This document shows positions 8,669-18,354 of a stretch of DNA of 64,000 nucleotides, piece by piece. The stretch lies in NCBI GenBank assembly GCA_963676075.2, contig CAXXNZ010000003.1, positions 190,792-254,791 on the forward strand. The letters are read 5' to 3'. The stretch comes from JAHJQZ01 sp963676075 (GTDB taxonomy: Bacteria > Pseudomonadota > Alphaproteobacteria > Rhizobiales > Devosiaceae). The translations under genes and the position numbers were made by a program. The notes beneath the pieces are model-generated. The model saw only the letters and a program-made list of their open reading frames with translations. It had not been told where the DNA came from and did not search any database. Position 1 is the stretch's first letter. Each line of letters opens with the position of its first letter.

Positions 8669-9934
8669 TCAATTTCTAGTCGGCCGAATTCCGCTAAGCT
8701 CATAGCTTCCCCCAAATCGCGTCCGACTGAGCGCGACCAATTTCCTTGTATCGCTCCGTCGCGCTATCGGTGCCGCGAACGCTTCCAGATAAATCGGCGA
8801 AGTCGGCGTGCCATTGCGTAGTAGGCGCGCCCTGGCACGATAGTTTTGCAAATCGAGTACTGCGTCTCGATTTCCGAGCCCAAGCTGGTCGGCGAGGATA
8901 GGCGCGTCATCGGCACCGACGCGGAACGAGATGATGGAACCGATATTGCCGAATACGGCGGCGCGAAGACTGTCCGGAACCTGCGCGAGGAACTGGTGGC
9001 TGAGCGTCAGCGTCAACGCGTATTTGCGGCTTTCAGACAGGATCATCCCAAAGCTCTCGGTCGCAAAGCTTTGGAATTCGTCTGCGTAGAGGTGAAAGGG
9101 GCGACGCTCGTCGGCCGTGATGTCCGCGCGCGAAAGGGCGGCCTGGGCAAGGGTGGTGACAAGCAAAGCACCAAGCAGATGTGAGGTGCTTTCACCGAGC
9201 ACGCCTTTGGAGAGGTTGCAGACGAAGATCGCGCCTTCGTCCATCAGTCGGCGCGGCGTGATGGTGCTTCGGCGCCGAGCGAGCATATTCCTGAGGATCG
9301 GCGTCATCAGCGCCTTGCCGATCTTGTTCTGGATCGGCGCGATCGCCTCGCTGCGGAAGCGATCGGCATAAGCCTCGTATTCTTGAAGCCAGAAGTCGCG
9401 CACGAAAGGATCGCGGACATGTCGCTCGACGAGTGGTACTCGAAAGCTCGCATCAATCAACAGGCGGGGGAGCATGACGAGGGTGCCATCCGGAATGTCG
9501 AGAAGCGCCCGAACGGCATTGGTCAGGATGTAGTCGAGACGCGGCCCCCAGCTATCCGGCCAGACATGACGGAAGGCACCAACGACACCATCGGTGACAA
9601 CAGGCTTCAAACGCTCGGGCACATTTGAGAGGGGATTGAAACCGATCGGGTGATCACTATCGGTCGGATCGAGATAGACGAGATCGTTGGTGCGCCAGCG
9701 CGGCAGGTGCTGCAAGGCGGCCTCCGCCAAGTCGCCATGCGGATCGAGCAGACAAAGTCCTTCGCCAGCGTCGAGATCCTGACGGATGAGATTGAGCAAG
9801 AGTGTCGACTTTCCGGTGCCGGTTTGTCCGACGACATAGAGATGCCGGCGTCGCTCCTCCGGTGCAAGCGAGACCAGGCCGCCATAAGCGGACAGACCAA
9901 GTGCCAGCGGATTGTCTTGCCTGAATGCTGTCAT
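8669..9934 (-). CDS. TraD/VirD4-like DNA-transfer ATPase 2
   Basis: A 421-residue P-loop ATPase distinct from the one at 6019-7983. Walker A is VGQTGTGKST near residue 36, followed by CLLDPHGDLAE; Walker B is HLYADEFQSF near 290; later come LTLSHQFLAQ and VFGNIGSIISFRVG, the sensor and C-terminal motifs of the VirD4/TraG group. There is no membrane segment and the ATPase core begins almost at the N terminus, so it may be soluble or need a partner for anchoring. Two coupling-type ATPases in one small element is uncommon. Confidence 0.85.
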   Translation of the reverse strand: MTAFRQDNPLALGLSAYGGLVSLAPEERRRHLYVVGQTGTGKSTLLLNLIRQDLDAGEGLCLLDPHGDLAEAALQHLPRWRTNDLVYLDPTDSDHPIGFNPLSNVPERLKPVVTDGVVGAFRHVWPDSWGPRLDYILTNAVRALLDIPDGTLVMLPRLLIDASFRVPLVERHVRDPFVRDFWLQEYEAYADRFRSEAIAPIQNKIGKALMTPILRNMLARRRSTITPRRLMDEGAIFVCNLSKGVLGESTSHLLGALLVTTLAQAALSRADITADERRPFHLYADEFQSFATESFGMILSESRKYALTLTLSHQFLAQVPDSLRAAVFGNIGSIISFRVGADDAPILADQLGLGNRDAVLDLQNYRARARLLRNGTPTSPIYLEAFAAPIARRSDTRKLVALSRTRFGGSYELSGIRPTRN

Positions 9935-10240
9935 GGGCAGAAGGGAGCCGGCGTGCCGTGCGCACCGGATAGGGATGAGGTGCGGGCAGCGCGCTTTCCC
10001 TCAAGACGCGCGCCGGAGCCATGAGGCGCCTCCTTGCCAAAGGGCTGCCGAGCTCCCCGCTCACAAACCGGCTCCGTCCCGGCCACGATCCGATGCGAAT
10101 GCGGCCAATCTTATTGTAGCGCAACCAGCCAGAGCCATGGATGTTACGCAGCAATAACTTGAATTGCTTATTATCGAGAAAAATCTATTGCAACAATCTA
10201 TGCGCCACGAAATCGCTTTCCTATTATGTTAATGGGCTTA
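9935..10240. other. Non-coding stretch upstream of ATPase 2
   Basis: No convincing gene. GC-rich to about 10140, then abruptly AT-rich where the Nudix cargo begins. The overlapping frames on both strands look like shadows without a ribosome binding site. Confidence 0.5.
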
Positions 10241-10678
10241 CTAGCCATGCATTCGAATATAGCTAGTTAGCTTTGTAAATATATTTTCCCAAGCTGGATC
10301 AAAGGAATTTGGTTGCTCGCGAACAGAATCTAATAACTCGTTTGCGTGCATCCAAAAGGCCGTTTTTACTTCTCGCTTCGATGTATTTATGGAGTAGTTA
10401 TTTACGTTCGCATCATATACTTTCCAATAGTGCCAGCTACCGCCCGGGCGGCGGCAGTTGTTTTCCAAGCGTCCCTCATACAAGAGCGACAAACGCTCGG
10501 CCTGCATTCCTACTTCTTCTCGCAACTCGGCTATTGCGGCTTCTTCAAACGATCCATGCTCGTCAACATGACCTGAAGGCGCTGCAATACCCAATGGCGG
10601 TAGCATTCGCTTGATCAACAGAACGGAGGTGTTTTTCCAAACAAGGACGCCAACGCTTTTGTGATCACACCTATTCAT
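10241..10678 (-). CDS. Nudix hydrolase with atypical Nudix box
   Basis: A 145-residue Nudix-fold protein that probably cleaves a nucleoside diphosphate linked to another group. The box spans residues 36-58 (starts GHVDEHGSFEEAA, ends ELREEVGM). The metal-binding glutamates of the REUxEE part (E51, E54, E55) are kept, but the usual Glu after the glycine loop is Gly42 and the usual Arg is Ala50. It overlaps the upstream membrane-protein gene by four bases, so the two are co-translated. The DNA is far more AT-rich than neighbours, suggesting separate acquisition. A Nudix plus membrane protein pair resembles nucleotide-signalling conflict systems; that link is inference. Confidence 0.85.
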   Translation of the reverse strand: MNRCDHKSVGVLVWKNTSVLLIKRMLPPLGIAAPSGHVDEHGSFEEAAIAELREEVGMQAERLSLLYEGRLENNCRRPGGSWHYWKVYDANVNNYSINTSKREVKTAFWMHANELLDSVREQPNSFDPAWENIFTKLTSYIRMHG

Positions 10679-11184
10679 GACGCAGGCAGCGGAACAGCAG
10701 GCATTGAGGTCGGATTCGCCAGCAAACTTAGGAAAAATAACAGGCCAAAGCCGATTGCAGCTATAATTGAGAAAACGATAACCACATAAAATATCTTGCC
10801 GTAAATTTCTCTAAATGATGTAAATCCGTCCTTTTTCTTTTTATCAGCCAAAATAAAAAGATTCAATTCTGGAATGTTGTACCCTTCTGAGTAGTAATTT
10901 TCGAATTTCGACAGCGCAATCTCCGACACCTTTATCAACTTTACACTTCTCTCATCAAGTCTTAAGAATAAAAAAGAGAAAAGCGAGAGTAATATACAAA
11001 TTAGCGATCCGAGAATATAGTATTCCTTGCTCGCAATTTGAACTAAACCAACAAATATTGCCGCCACGATTATCAAGTAAAATCTGAATATTTGCTGCCT
11101 CTGTTGCGCATGTAATGAAAACCAATCCCAGAGGTGGCTAAACACAAGTGTTTTGTCTTCATGGTTCATGTCTTTTATTGGCAT
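10675..11184 (-). CDS. Membrane protein paired with the Nudix enzyme
   Basis: A 169-residue protein with two hydrophobic segments near residues 32-77 (FRFYLIIVAAIFVGLVQIA and YILGSLICILLSLFSFLFL) and another near 132-155 (IFYVVIVFSIIAAIGFGLLF), separated by a charged cytoplasmic stretch. ATG at 11184 has GAGAGG upstream; a longer frame begins at 11232 without support. It overlaps the Nudix gene in an ATGA junction. No family name is certain; small multi-helix proteins of this form act as pore-forming effectors in several nucleotide-linked defence systems, so that is one possibility. Confidence 0.75.
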   Translation of the reverse strand: MPIKDMNHEDKTLVFSHLWDWFSLHAQQRQQIFRFYLIIVAAIFVGLVQIASKEYYILGSLICILLSLFSFLFLRLDERSVKLIKVSEIALSKFENYYSEGYNIPELNLFILADKKKKDGFTSFREIYGKIFYVVIVFSIIAAIGFGLLFFLSLLANPTSMPAVPLPAS

Positions 11185-11520
11185 GTCAGCCTCTCGCAGA
11201 ATAAGCTTTTTGCTGGTGCGCAAATCCACCAACGCGATTATTACTGCAGGCGTTGGTGGCGTTCAACCGATCGATACGAGCCTCTCTGGATTTGGCATAA
11301 CGATATTGCCGTACTGAGGCACGCCGAACGTGCTCGAACAGCCGAAGATGGCCATTCCTCTTGGTGAGACGGGAGCGACATTCCTCCCAGAGCCGACTGA
11401 ACTCAAGTCCGCCCACCCGGCCGCGCCGGTCAAGGTTGGCTTTTTGCCGCCCCGAAAGGGGTTGCCTTGACGGGTGCGGAAAAAGGTGGGGGAATATTCC
11501 CGGTCGGGAAGGGGAGAGAG
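11185..11520. other. Unassigned stretch in element 1
   Basis: No gene I can support. A GTG-started 76-residue leftward frame (11186-11416) ends right at the membrane gene and has a plausible amino-acid mix (LWEECRSRLTKRNGHLRLF), but no ribosome binding site and no known relatives that I recall. Confidence 0.4.
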
Positions 11521-11552
11521 CAAAAGAAACCCCACCCGCTTTCGCGTGGGGA
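11521..11552 (-). terminator. Terminator after the DUF3768 gene
   Basis: Read leftward, CCCCAC...GTGGGG with a short GC-rich loop is followed by TTTCTTTT, six bases after the stop codon at 11558. Confidence 0.75.
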
Positions 11553-11557
11553 AGGGA

Positions 11558-12086
11558 TCAATACTCCTCGGCTAGCATGATCGTCAGCACACGATTGGTA
11601 CGTCTGCGATCGGCCGGGTCATCTGAAGCGCTCGCAAGGTCGAGGCCGTAATAGTCGATCTTGAAGTAGAGCTTTCGACCATCGACCTCCAGCAATCCGA
11701 AATCATGCTCGCCATAGGGATCGCTGTCGCGATCGAAAGCCTCGAAGTTTGCGACCGCCTCCCAAGTTTGTTTCTTGAAAGCGTGCCCCTGAGCATATGA
11801 CGCCGGCCGTGCAGGAAATCCGACCGGTCGCACCGCCATTGCGGTGCAAGACATCGTTGAGGTCTCGAATCTGGCTTGTCTTGTCGGACTTGCCGTTGTG
11901 CCAATCGAGCCGCGATTCGCCGTCGCAGTCAAAGCAGAAACCTTGGTCGAACACCAGCCCCAAGACCCAGTTTTGCGTCTCGTTATCCCAGACCGCCCAG
12001 GCATCTCGTCCCACATTGTGCGACCCACAATGAGCACAAAGCGGATAGCCCGGCTGATCGCCGGAACGCGTGTTTTCGTCGGACAT
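11558..12086 (-). pseudogene. DUF3768 domain protein, one-base frameshift
   Basis: The N-terminal part (from ATG 12086, GGAGA upstream) has a zinc-ribbon-like pair (CAHCGSHN ... CFDCDGE) and then IRDLNDVLHRNGG, the start of DUF3768. The rest of the domain (DPYGEHDFG, KIDYYG, ending RVLTIMLAEEY) continues in another frame. Removing one base, most simply one G of GGGG near 11791-11794, gives a continuous 175-residue protein ending normally. Either a sequencing error or a fresh mutation. DUF3768 proteins are frequent on rhizobial plasmids; the role is unknown. Confidence 0.75.
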
Positions 12087-12268
12087 TTGTGATCTCCCAG
12101 CAAAGGCCACATCCGATCCATTCGGATGCGCCCAAAGCCGGGTGATCGCGCCCAAACCCATTATGCCATGTCGGCGGCGGAAATGCCCGTTTGGCGGTTT
12201 GGAACGCAAAAGAGATATTGTGCGACGTTGAAAATACGGCTTAGCAAAGCGCTGATTTGGTCACTCGC

Positions 12269-12553
12269 CTATTCGCTCAGACCCGGCCGACGCGCGGTGT
12301 GGTGAATGTGCAAGATAACAATCGCTTCCGGTTCGATGCGATAGAAAACCTTGTAGGGATAGCGGCCGACAAACAACACGCGCACGTCGGCAATGTCCGT
12401 CTGGAACCCGCTGTTCGGCATTTCGGCCAGATAGGAGATGGCCTGGTGCAAGCGCTCGATGACCCGCCGCGCCCCTTGTTCCGATCTTTGTTCGAGATAG
12501 TCGAAGATTGCCTCACGCTCGGCAAAGGCCCGCCGCGTGTAGCGGATTTTCAT
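12269..12553 (-). CDS. RelE/ParE-family toxin
   Basis: A 94-residue protein of the ParE type: begins MKIRYTRRAFAEREAIFDYL, then SYLAEMPNSG, and ends with VGRYPYKVFYRIEPEAIVILHIHHTARRP, the typical core (R-Y-P-Y-x-V-x-Y-R ... HxxR). ParE toxins act on gyrase and RelE toxins cut mRNA; sequence resemblance favours ParE. It overlaps the upstream antitoxin gene by four bases, the usual antitoxin-first order. Probably stabilises element 1. Confidence 0.9.
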   Translation of the reverse strand: MKIRYTRRAFAEREAIFDYLEQRSEQGARRVIERLHQAISYLAEMPNSGFQTDIADVRVLFVGRYPYKVFYRIEPEAIVILHIHHTARRPGLSE

Positions 12554-12780
12554 AAACCGCGCTTGCTGTCCGCCGCCAATACGGTTTCTTCGGGCACGAG
12601 CTCGCCCCGATCAGCCTCACCAATTGCCAATGACAAGGCTTGCTGCTCGGCCTCGGTCACCCGATAGAACCCGGTGCGGCGCGCCTCGATGACTCGCGCG
12701 TAATCGGCGAGCTCTTGCTGGTCCTCGTCGGGCCAGCTCGCGGTGCGGTGCAGCAACTCGTTCAACATGGTTTTGACCAT
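12550..12780 (-). CDS. Antitoxin partner of the ParE-like toxin
   Basis: A 76-residue protein with a short helical N terminus (MLNELLHRTASWPDEDQQEL) and a C-terminal tail (RGELVPEETVLAADSKRG) like antitoxins that wrap around ParE toxins. ATG at 12780 and ATG at 12768 are both possible; neither has a strong ribosome binding site. It overlaps the toxin gene and precedes it. Confidence 0.8.
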   Translation of the reverse strand: MVKTMLNELLHRTASWPDEDQQELADYARVIEARRTGFYRVTEAEQQALSLAIGEADRGELVPEETVLAADSKRGL

Positions 12781-13556
12781 GACATCAGTTTAGCACATCC
12801 AGCCAATTCGCGCACGCTGCTGTCCACATTCGCCGTTTGCTTCTGCGCCGGCCGCGCCCACGCGCCGGCGCCATGCTGCACGCAAATCCAGCTGCTAGAA
12901 GCTGCAAAATCGAGTCCGACTTGTCACTGGGTCGCGCGCGTCGGCGCTGCTATCCGTTGGCATCTGTCGTTCCGATCAGGACATTGTGTCCCTTTGGGCT
13001 ACCCGCCCGACCCCAAGGGTTTTACCCGAATCCCCTCCTCCAGGAGGAATGAGGGCGAAGGCCCAGCGAGCGGCGCCCACGTCGCGAGCGGCCGGGCCGG
13101 AGTCGGTGCTGTCTCCAGACGGCGCCGATAAGCCTTGGGGTCGGGCGGGTAGCCCGACGCGCGCGACCCGACATATCGCTTCATAGAGCCAAATAACGAA
13201 CGTGACCCCCGCCTTACCCTAAAGGCGGGGCGTAACGTGGGGTGAAAACGGGTTCCAAACCTAAAATCTGGTGCTTTCCTTCTAGGAAAAACACACCGGT
13301 TCCCACCTGGTATCGCATCCCAATGCGACCCGCCTAGTGTATTGAATATACTAGAATATACTAGAACAAAGCGCCCCGGCGCGGAACATGGTGTAACCAA
13401 GCCATATTCGGGCAAATCAACCCTGTCAAAACTGTCGTCAAAACCCCCAGTCGCTTGCCTCAAAAACCCCGCTTTCTGTCGTCAAAGCCCCCACCCCAGT
13501 GGGGAGCGGGGCTTGCCCTATACTGCAATCTCGTTGTTTGGCGATCACTTCACGGG
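12781..13556. other. Repeat-rich non-coding region beside rep: candidate replication or transfer origin
   Basis: No gene is supported. It contains a 23-bp perfect inverted repeat (12996-13018 with 13133-13155), a further 16-bp pair (12929-12944 with 13154-13169), a hairpin at 13206-13230, tandem AATATACTAG units at 13345-13364, and a spaced direct repeat CTGTCGTCAAA(A/G)CCCCC at 13432 and 13476. Such packing directly beside a replication initiator gene fits an origin with iterons, possibly with oriT. Confidence 0.6.
12996..13155. repeat. 23-bp perfect inverted repeat with 114-bp spacer
   Basis: The left arm (12996-13018) is the exact reverse complement of the right arm (13133-13155). No flanking target duplication was seen, so it is not an obvious insertion sequence. 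A second inverted pair abuts the right arm. The transcript would form a very stable stem. Confidence 0.75.
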
Positions 13557-15034
13557 TCACGCTTCGGGGTGCCGATCGGCGGTAATCCGGCCGACGAAAT
13601 GCTCGATCATCGTCTCCTTTAGGCTTCCCCGGAATGCGGCGGCACGCTTGGTCGCTTCGCTCCGGATGATGGCTTGCTCGTACACCGGCAAGGTGTCGAA
13701 CAAGCGCCGCGCGGCGGAAAGACGCTCGGTTTCTTTTGCTGACTTTTCGTCCTCATCGCGCCTGAGGGCAGCAATGCTGTCTTGGCGCGATTTTGCCTTT
13801 GCCAGCCGTTCTCGATCCGCAAGAAAGGCGGTGAGATATTGCCGAATACCACCGAGGCTTTGTACGGCGAAATTTGTGCGCTCGGCTTCCCGCAACGCGT
13901 AGTCGACGAAGGCAGCCATGTCTCCAGCCGGGAGCTGGTCAAGCATTTGCCGTGCCGTCTCGCGCTCTTTGCTGGAAACGAACGGAATCGCGTTGGCCTG
14001 CAAATTGCCGCGCTTCTGGGCGAAAAGGTAGGCGAGCTTCAGGGCGTCACTATTGTCCGGCTTATCAGCCGGGTGCGCAACCGAGAGGCGCCCGGAGTGC
14101 TGCCTGCGATAGAAGCGCTCGTAGTCGGCGAGAAGGTTGGGCCCGGGTGGAAGGCAAGCACAAACCCTTTCCCAGCCTTGGCCTTGTCGAGCCCATAGCC
14201 CGACAGAAATCCCTCCGAGACCAATTGGTCGAGATGCGGCCCGAGCTGCACTTTGAGGATGTGCGAGCGATAGGCCCGGGGCGTCAGCCCACCGAGCCAT
14301 TCCGAACAGATTGCATCATAGCGTTTGGAAAAGCGCAATCGTTCGCGGTTGCGGCCGTCATAGAGATAGGTAAGTGAAAAGAAGAGCCGCAGATAGAGCG
14401 CCTGACCGATCGTGCCGAGCTTTTGCATCAGCTCGTGATTTAGGCAGGTGAAATGATCGTTAGCGAGCGAGGCAATAATCGGCTCGGCCAGGGTGACGAC
14501 GCATGCCTCGATCGGATCGCTGGCCACCTCGCGCCGTTCGATCAGGATTTCGGGGAAGATGTTGAACGAGTGCTCAACCCATTTGCCGGCGCCGTCCTTG
14601 AAGCTCGCCTCGACAAAAGTGTGGTGGATTTCGTGAAGGGCACGGGAAAGCTGTTCGCTGTCGCGTCCACCCCATGTCCTTCGTCCGATCGCTTGCATGA
14701 TCTCGCGTTTAGAAAAGGCAACGCGCGCCGGCGCGCCTGGTCCCATGTCCGAGTGCTTATTGATCAGCGCGAAAAAGAGCTTGTAGGCCAATGGCCCCGG
14801 TTGACCGATTTGTGGATCGGGACGGACAGTGATCGCCTTCTCAGGTTCCGTGCTGGCGATGATGATGTCGCCGCCGCTCATGCGCCGCTTGTTGTCGTGG
14901 CTGAACATCGCCCCGCTGATCCGCAACAAGGTGTTTTCGAGAAAGAGCCTGTCAGCGAGCTTCGACGATCGCGATGCGGTAGCGCCCGTGACGGGTGACG
15001 CCGGCTTGCTGGTCACGATGTTCGTGTGAACCAT
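13557..15034 (-). CDS. Plasmid-type replication initiator in two frames (-1 shift)
   Basis: The first frame (15034 to the stop at 14039) gives 331 residues with winged-helix initiator features (SKREIMQAIGRRTWGG, LANDHFTCLNHELMQKLG, FSKRYDAICSEWLGGLTP). The second frame continues the same protein through NLLADYERFYRRQHSGRL to a stop at 13557. The join lies at GGGCCCA (14138-14144), exactly in the X XXY YYZ register for a -1 ribosomal slip; slipping gives a 492-residue product. One missing base would give the same picture. The downstream region holds iteron-like repeats. Probably starts replication of the excised element; the exact Rep family is not certain. Confidence 0.75.
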
Positions 15035-15089
15035 ATGGGCTCAGTATACCGCCAGTGCGGCAATCGAGTCCCTTCTGCGCTGTGGAGAG

Positions 15090-15711
<622 letters not shown>

Positions 15712-15783
15712 ATAGATATTCTAGCACACAACCATTGAGACGGTGATTCCACTATGCGAGCTATCACCAAATATATGAATTTA

Positions 15784-17256
15784 CTAATCTATTACCCGTT
15801 CTTTGGATATCGTATTCAAACTTTCTTCTACCGTTCCGGCCACCTCATCAAAAGCCGATTTTCTTGACTCTTCATCTTCCAAATTTTCGTATTCTGAAAT
15901 ATTCTTCCCAAACATCTCCTTGTCGAACGGCTTTTTTTCCGAAAATAGTTCCCTTATTGGCGGCGGATCTCCGAGCTTAATAACAACCCGTGACGTTTTT
16001 GTGTGGATCTCACTCACATATTGAAGCTCAGCAGCTACGCCGCCACTTAGCTGTCCATCGATCGTTGGCCGATAGGCGATTAGCGCATTGCATTGATCTA
16101 TGAGCCTGAAATCACGCGAATTAATATGACGATCAATAAGAGATTTCTCCTTAGGAGCATTTTCATCCGACGCGCTCTTCTCGCCGCGAATTTCCTTTCT
16201 TAGGTCAGAAATGGCCTCCTCGATATTTTTGGAGGCTATTTCTTCTACTTCATCGAACGGAATTCGAAATTCAGGAAATAATGACTCTGAGAGCAACTCG
16301 TCGGATATCGACGGCCAAGAAATGCTTCGATCAATTACAACTCCTTTAGCGATAATTTCAACGCGCTTGGCGGTGCAAGCTTCGCTGCTATGAGCCTCAT
16401 TTTCTTCGAATTTCGCGATTTCCTTCAACCCATCCAAATAACGGATCTGTATCGGCCTCTCGTCAATAGTTGTTGGGTCGAACGCGACAAATCTTTCCGT
16501 CATAAATTTTCTAAAGGATATGTTCTGATCAAGAAGTTCATTGGCCTGATCTTCTTTCCCTTCGGCTTGCAGCTCCCTGATCTTCGAGATGGAGTAGGCC
16601 ATGTATATCCTTGTGCGGGTGCTTTCGCACACCAAATCAGCCACCATTGAGAGCGGATGATTTATCGACAACCAATAGCTTCTTCTGTATTCTGCTTTTT
16701 CCGGCAGAACCTGCCTGGCAATGAAGTCGGCAGCAAACAGCTCAATATCCCGCCAAACAAGTAATTCCTTGAGTTTATACTTATAGTAATCATCGCGCGA
16801 ATTGATAACCTCTCGAATATTGTAGATGTTATCGTTTAGATTTATCACCTTTTCAATCTGCAAATCTTTTAGGTATGCGAGAAAATTTGATGAATCGGCA
16901 AGAATCCAGGAAGTAAATTGCCCGCGCACATAGTATGATGCATGGGTGCGGAGGAATATATATTTGCACTCTTCTGAATTTCTGAATTCGTCGATTATCT
17001 CCCTGGCTCGCTGAAGCTTGGCTTCGGCTTCCTCATGTATCTCACGAACTTCGCCGTCCAAAACAGCAACGGAAATTCTGGGAATTTCATATATAGGAAT
17101 TATTTCTCGTTCGCGCGCAAGCAAGCGTTCTCCGGCAAGATCCGTCACGCTTTCGTCCCTCAAAACCTTTCGGACAATGTAGCTCCTAAGTCGCTTGAGG
17201 ACAGCATTCTGACGAATGCCTGAGGTGCTGGTGAACAATATAATTTTTGCTGGCAT
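15784..17256 (-). CDS. Unknown 490-residue cargo protein with P-loop-like start and deoxyribosyltransferase-like end
   Basis: I cannot name this gene. The N terminus (MPAKIILFTSTSGIRQNAVL) looks like a kinase P-loop whose GxGK core is altered to GIRQN. A central region is helical and charged. Near residues 395-440, DFRLIDQCNALIAYRPTIDG followed by LSGGVAAELQYV resembles the nucleoside 2-deoxyribosyltransferase/TIR-like fold, where such an Asp-Cys-AlaLeuIle strand and Gly-Glu motif occur. The gene is AT-rich compared with its neighbours, has its own upstream space, and lies among element 1 cargo. A nucleotide-sensing or defence role is possible but inferred. Confidence 0.6.
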   Translation of the reverse strand: MPAKIILFTSTSGIRQNAVLKRLRSYIVRKVLRDESVTDLAGERLLAREREIIPIYEIPRISVAVLDGEVREIHEEAEAKLQRAREIIDEFRNSEECKYIFLRTHASYYVRGQFTSWILADSSNFLAYLKDLQIEKVINLNDNIYNIREVINSRDDYYKYKLKELLVWRDIELFAADFIARQVLPEKAEYRRSYWLSINHPLSMVADLVCESTRTRIYMAYSISKIRELQAEGKEDQANELLDQNISFRKFMTERFVAFDPTTIDERPIQIRYLDGLKEIAKFEENEAHSSEACTAKRVEIIAKGVVIDRSISWPSISDELLSESLFPEFRIPFDEVEEIASKNIEEAISDLRKEIRGEKSASDENAPKEKSLIDRHINSRDFRLIDQCNALIAYRPTIDGQLSGGVAAELQYVSEIHTKTSRVVIKLGDPPPIRELFSEKKPFDKEMFGKNISEYENLEDEESRKSAFDEVAGTVEESLNTISKERVID

Positions 17257-17597
17257 GGAAGCCTTTATCCCTCCCCAAAGAGACCAAAAGCATAGTTAAT
17301 GCATAAGGTCACGTTGTTGGCTAGCGGTCAAACAGACCGAAAGGTGCCAACCGTTGCTTTTGTCGCATTCTATAAATCTGAATAGGCAGATGGATGATGA
17401 AAATGGTCACACATGCTGTTTTGTCAACTTAGGTTATCATTTCGGGAGTTTTTGGACGCGCGGGAGCCGTGATACGGATCACGTTTTGCAGCGCGGCGCG
17501 ACCTCGAATTGGCGCGACAAATACCAACAAGAATAGGGTATGACGCGCTGAGAGTTCTGAGCACCTGGCAAGGAGGAGCGGGATGGGGGCGCTAACA
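17257..17597. other. AT-rich intergenic region upstream of the 490-residue gene
   Basis: No gene seen. It probably holds the promoter for the leftward 490-residue gene; I could not define -35 and -10 boxes with confidence. Confidence 0.4.
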
Positions 17598-17626
17598 GCA
17601 AAAAAAGGGGCCCTCAAGCCCCTTGT
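17598..17626 (-). terminator. Terminator after the 118-residue gene
   Basis: Read leftward, GGGGC-TTGAGG-GCCCC is followed by a run of seven T. It starts a few bases after the stop codon at 17630. Confidence 0.85.
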
Positions 17627-17629
17627 TTC

Positions 17630-17986
17630 TTAATCAACTCTGTCGTCCGAAGATCGAACTAGGTAGTCGAGATACTTATTTATCTGCTCTGGTCCTTGCC
17701 AGATTTTGCCGTTCTTCAAATAGGGAAGATTGGCTCCAAAAATCGCTTCATGCTTTTCGGCATCAGCTACCTCCAAAAGGAAAAGCTGAAAGCCCGCCAG
17801 CTGGAAATATCGGTTTCCTTCCATCTCTTGAGCGAAATTGTATAGACGGGCAACTGCGGACTTTTCGTCGAGTGACCAACGGCTTTCGCGTTGCACATAG
17901 AGTTGAAGGTGATTTCGTCCATCGATAGGGGGCAGTTCTTCCAAAGGAGTTCTTGACGTCCTATGGACGGAAATTTCGGTATTCAT
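17630..17986 (-). CDS. Hypothetical 118-residue protein of element 1
   Basis: No family recognised. The product is soluble and mixed-charge, with segments LQLYVQRESRWSLDEKSAV and AEKHEAIFGANLPYLKNGK. It is a single-gene unit: free-standing, followed by a strong terminator. Composition is intermediate between the AT-rich cargo and the backbone. Confidence 0.6.
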   Translation of the reverse strand: MNTEISVHRTSRTPLEELPPIDGRNHLQLYVQRESRWSLDEKSAVARLYNFAQEMEGNRYFQLAGFQLFLLEVADAEKHEAIFGANLPYLKNGKIWQGPEQINKYLDYLVRSSDDRVD

Positions 17987-18354
17987 GTTAGTGCCTCCCA
18001 GGCGCTACGTTCGGTGGCCGCGAACAAATAGAGAACAATCCATGAACGATTATAGCACATACAACCAATCTACAATAGTGCCCTCAGAGCGAATCAAAAA
18101 GGCTAAGCGGGGTCGGTCGAGCCATTCGCACCGATTCATGGTTAAAAAAGGGTGTTCTTTGTAGTCGTTTTTGAACCGCTAGTGTCGATGATTGTCAATG
18201 CTGGAGGCTAATGACGTAGGGGAAAGCTGGTTGTTTCGCGAAATTGCGCGGCCTTTTGGCACACTCCAATTGACCATCGACCTAGAAATCGAGCGCGGCG
18301 CAGATCTAGCAATGAAAAAGGGGCCTGGTTTGGATGCCAGACCCCTCGCCCCGA
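17987..18354. other. Intergenic region with a leftward terminator
   Basis: No gene found. A hairpin GGGGTCTGG...CCAGGCCCC followed by five T (18310-18346, leftward) ends the AlpA-like gene's transcript. The rest, about 17990-18300, holds nothing I recognise. Confidence 0.55.

Noticed and set aside
12996..13155. Miniature insertion element (MITE)
   Set aside because: The 23-bp inverted arms have no target duplication outside them, and they lie in a repeat-rich region beside rep, which fits an origin better.
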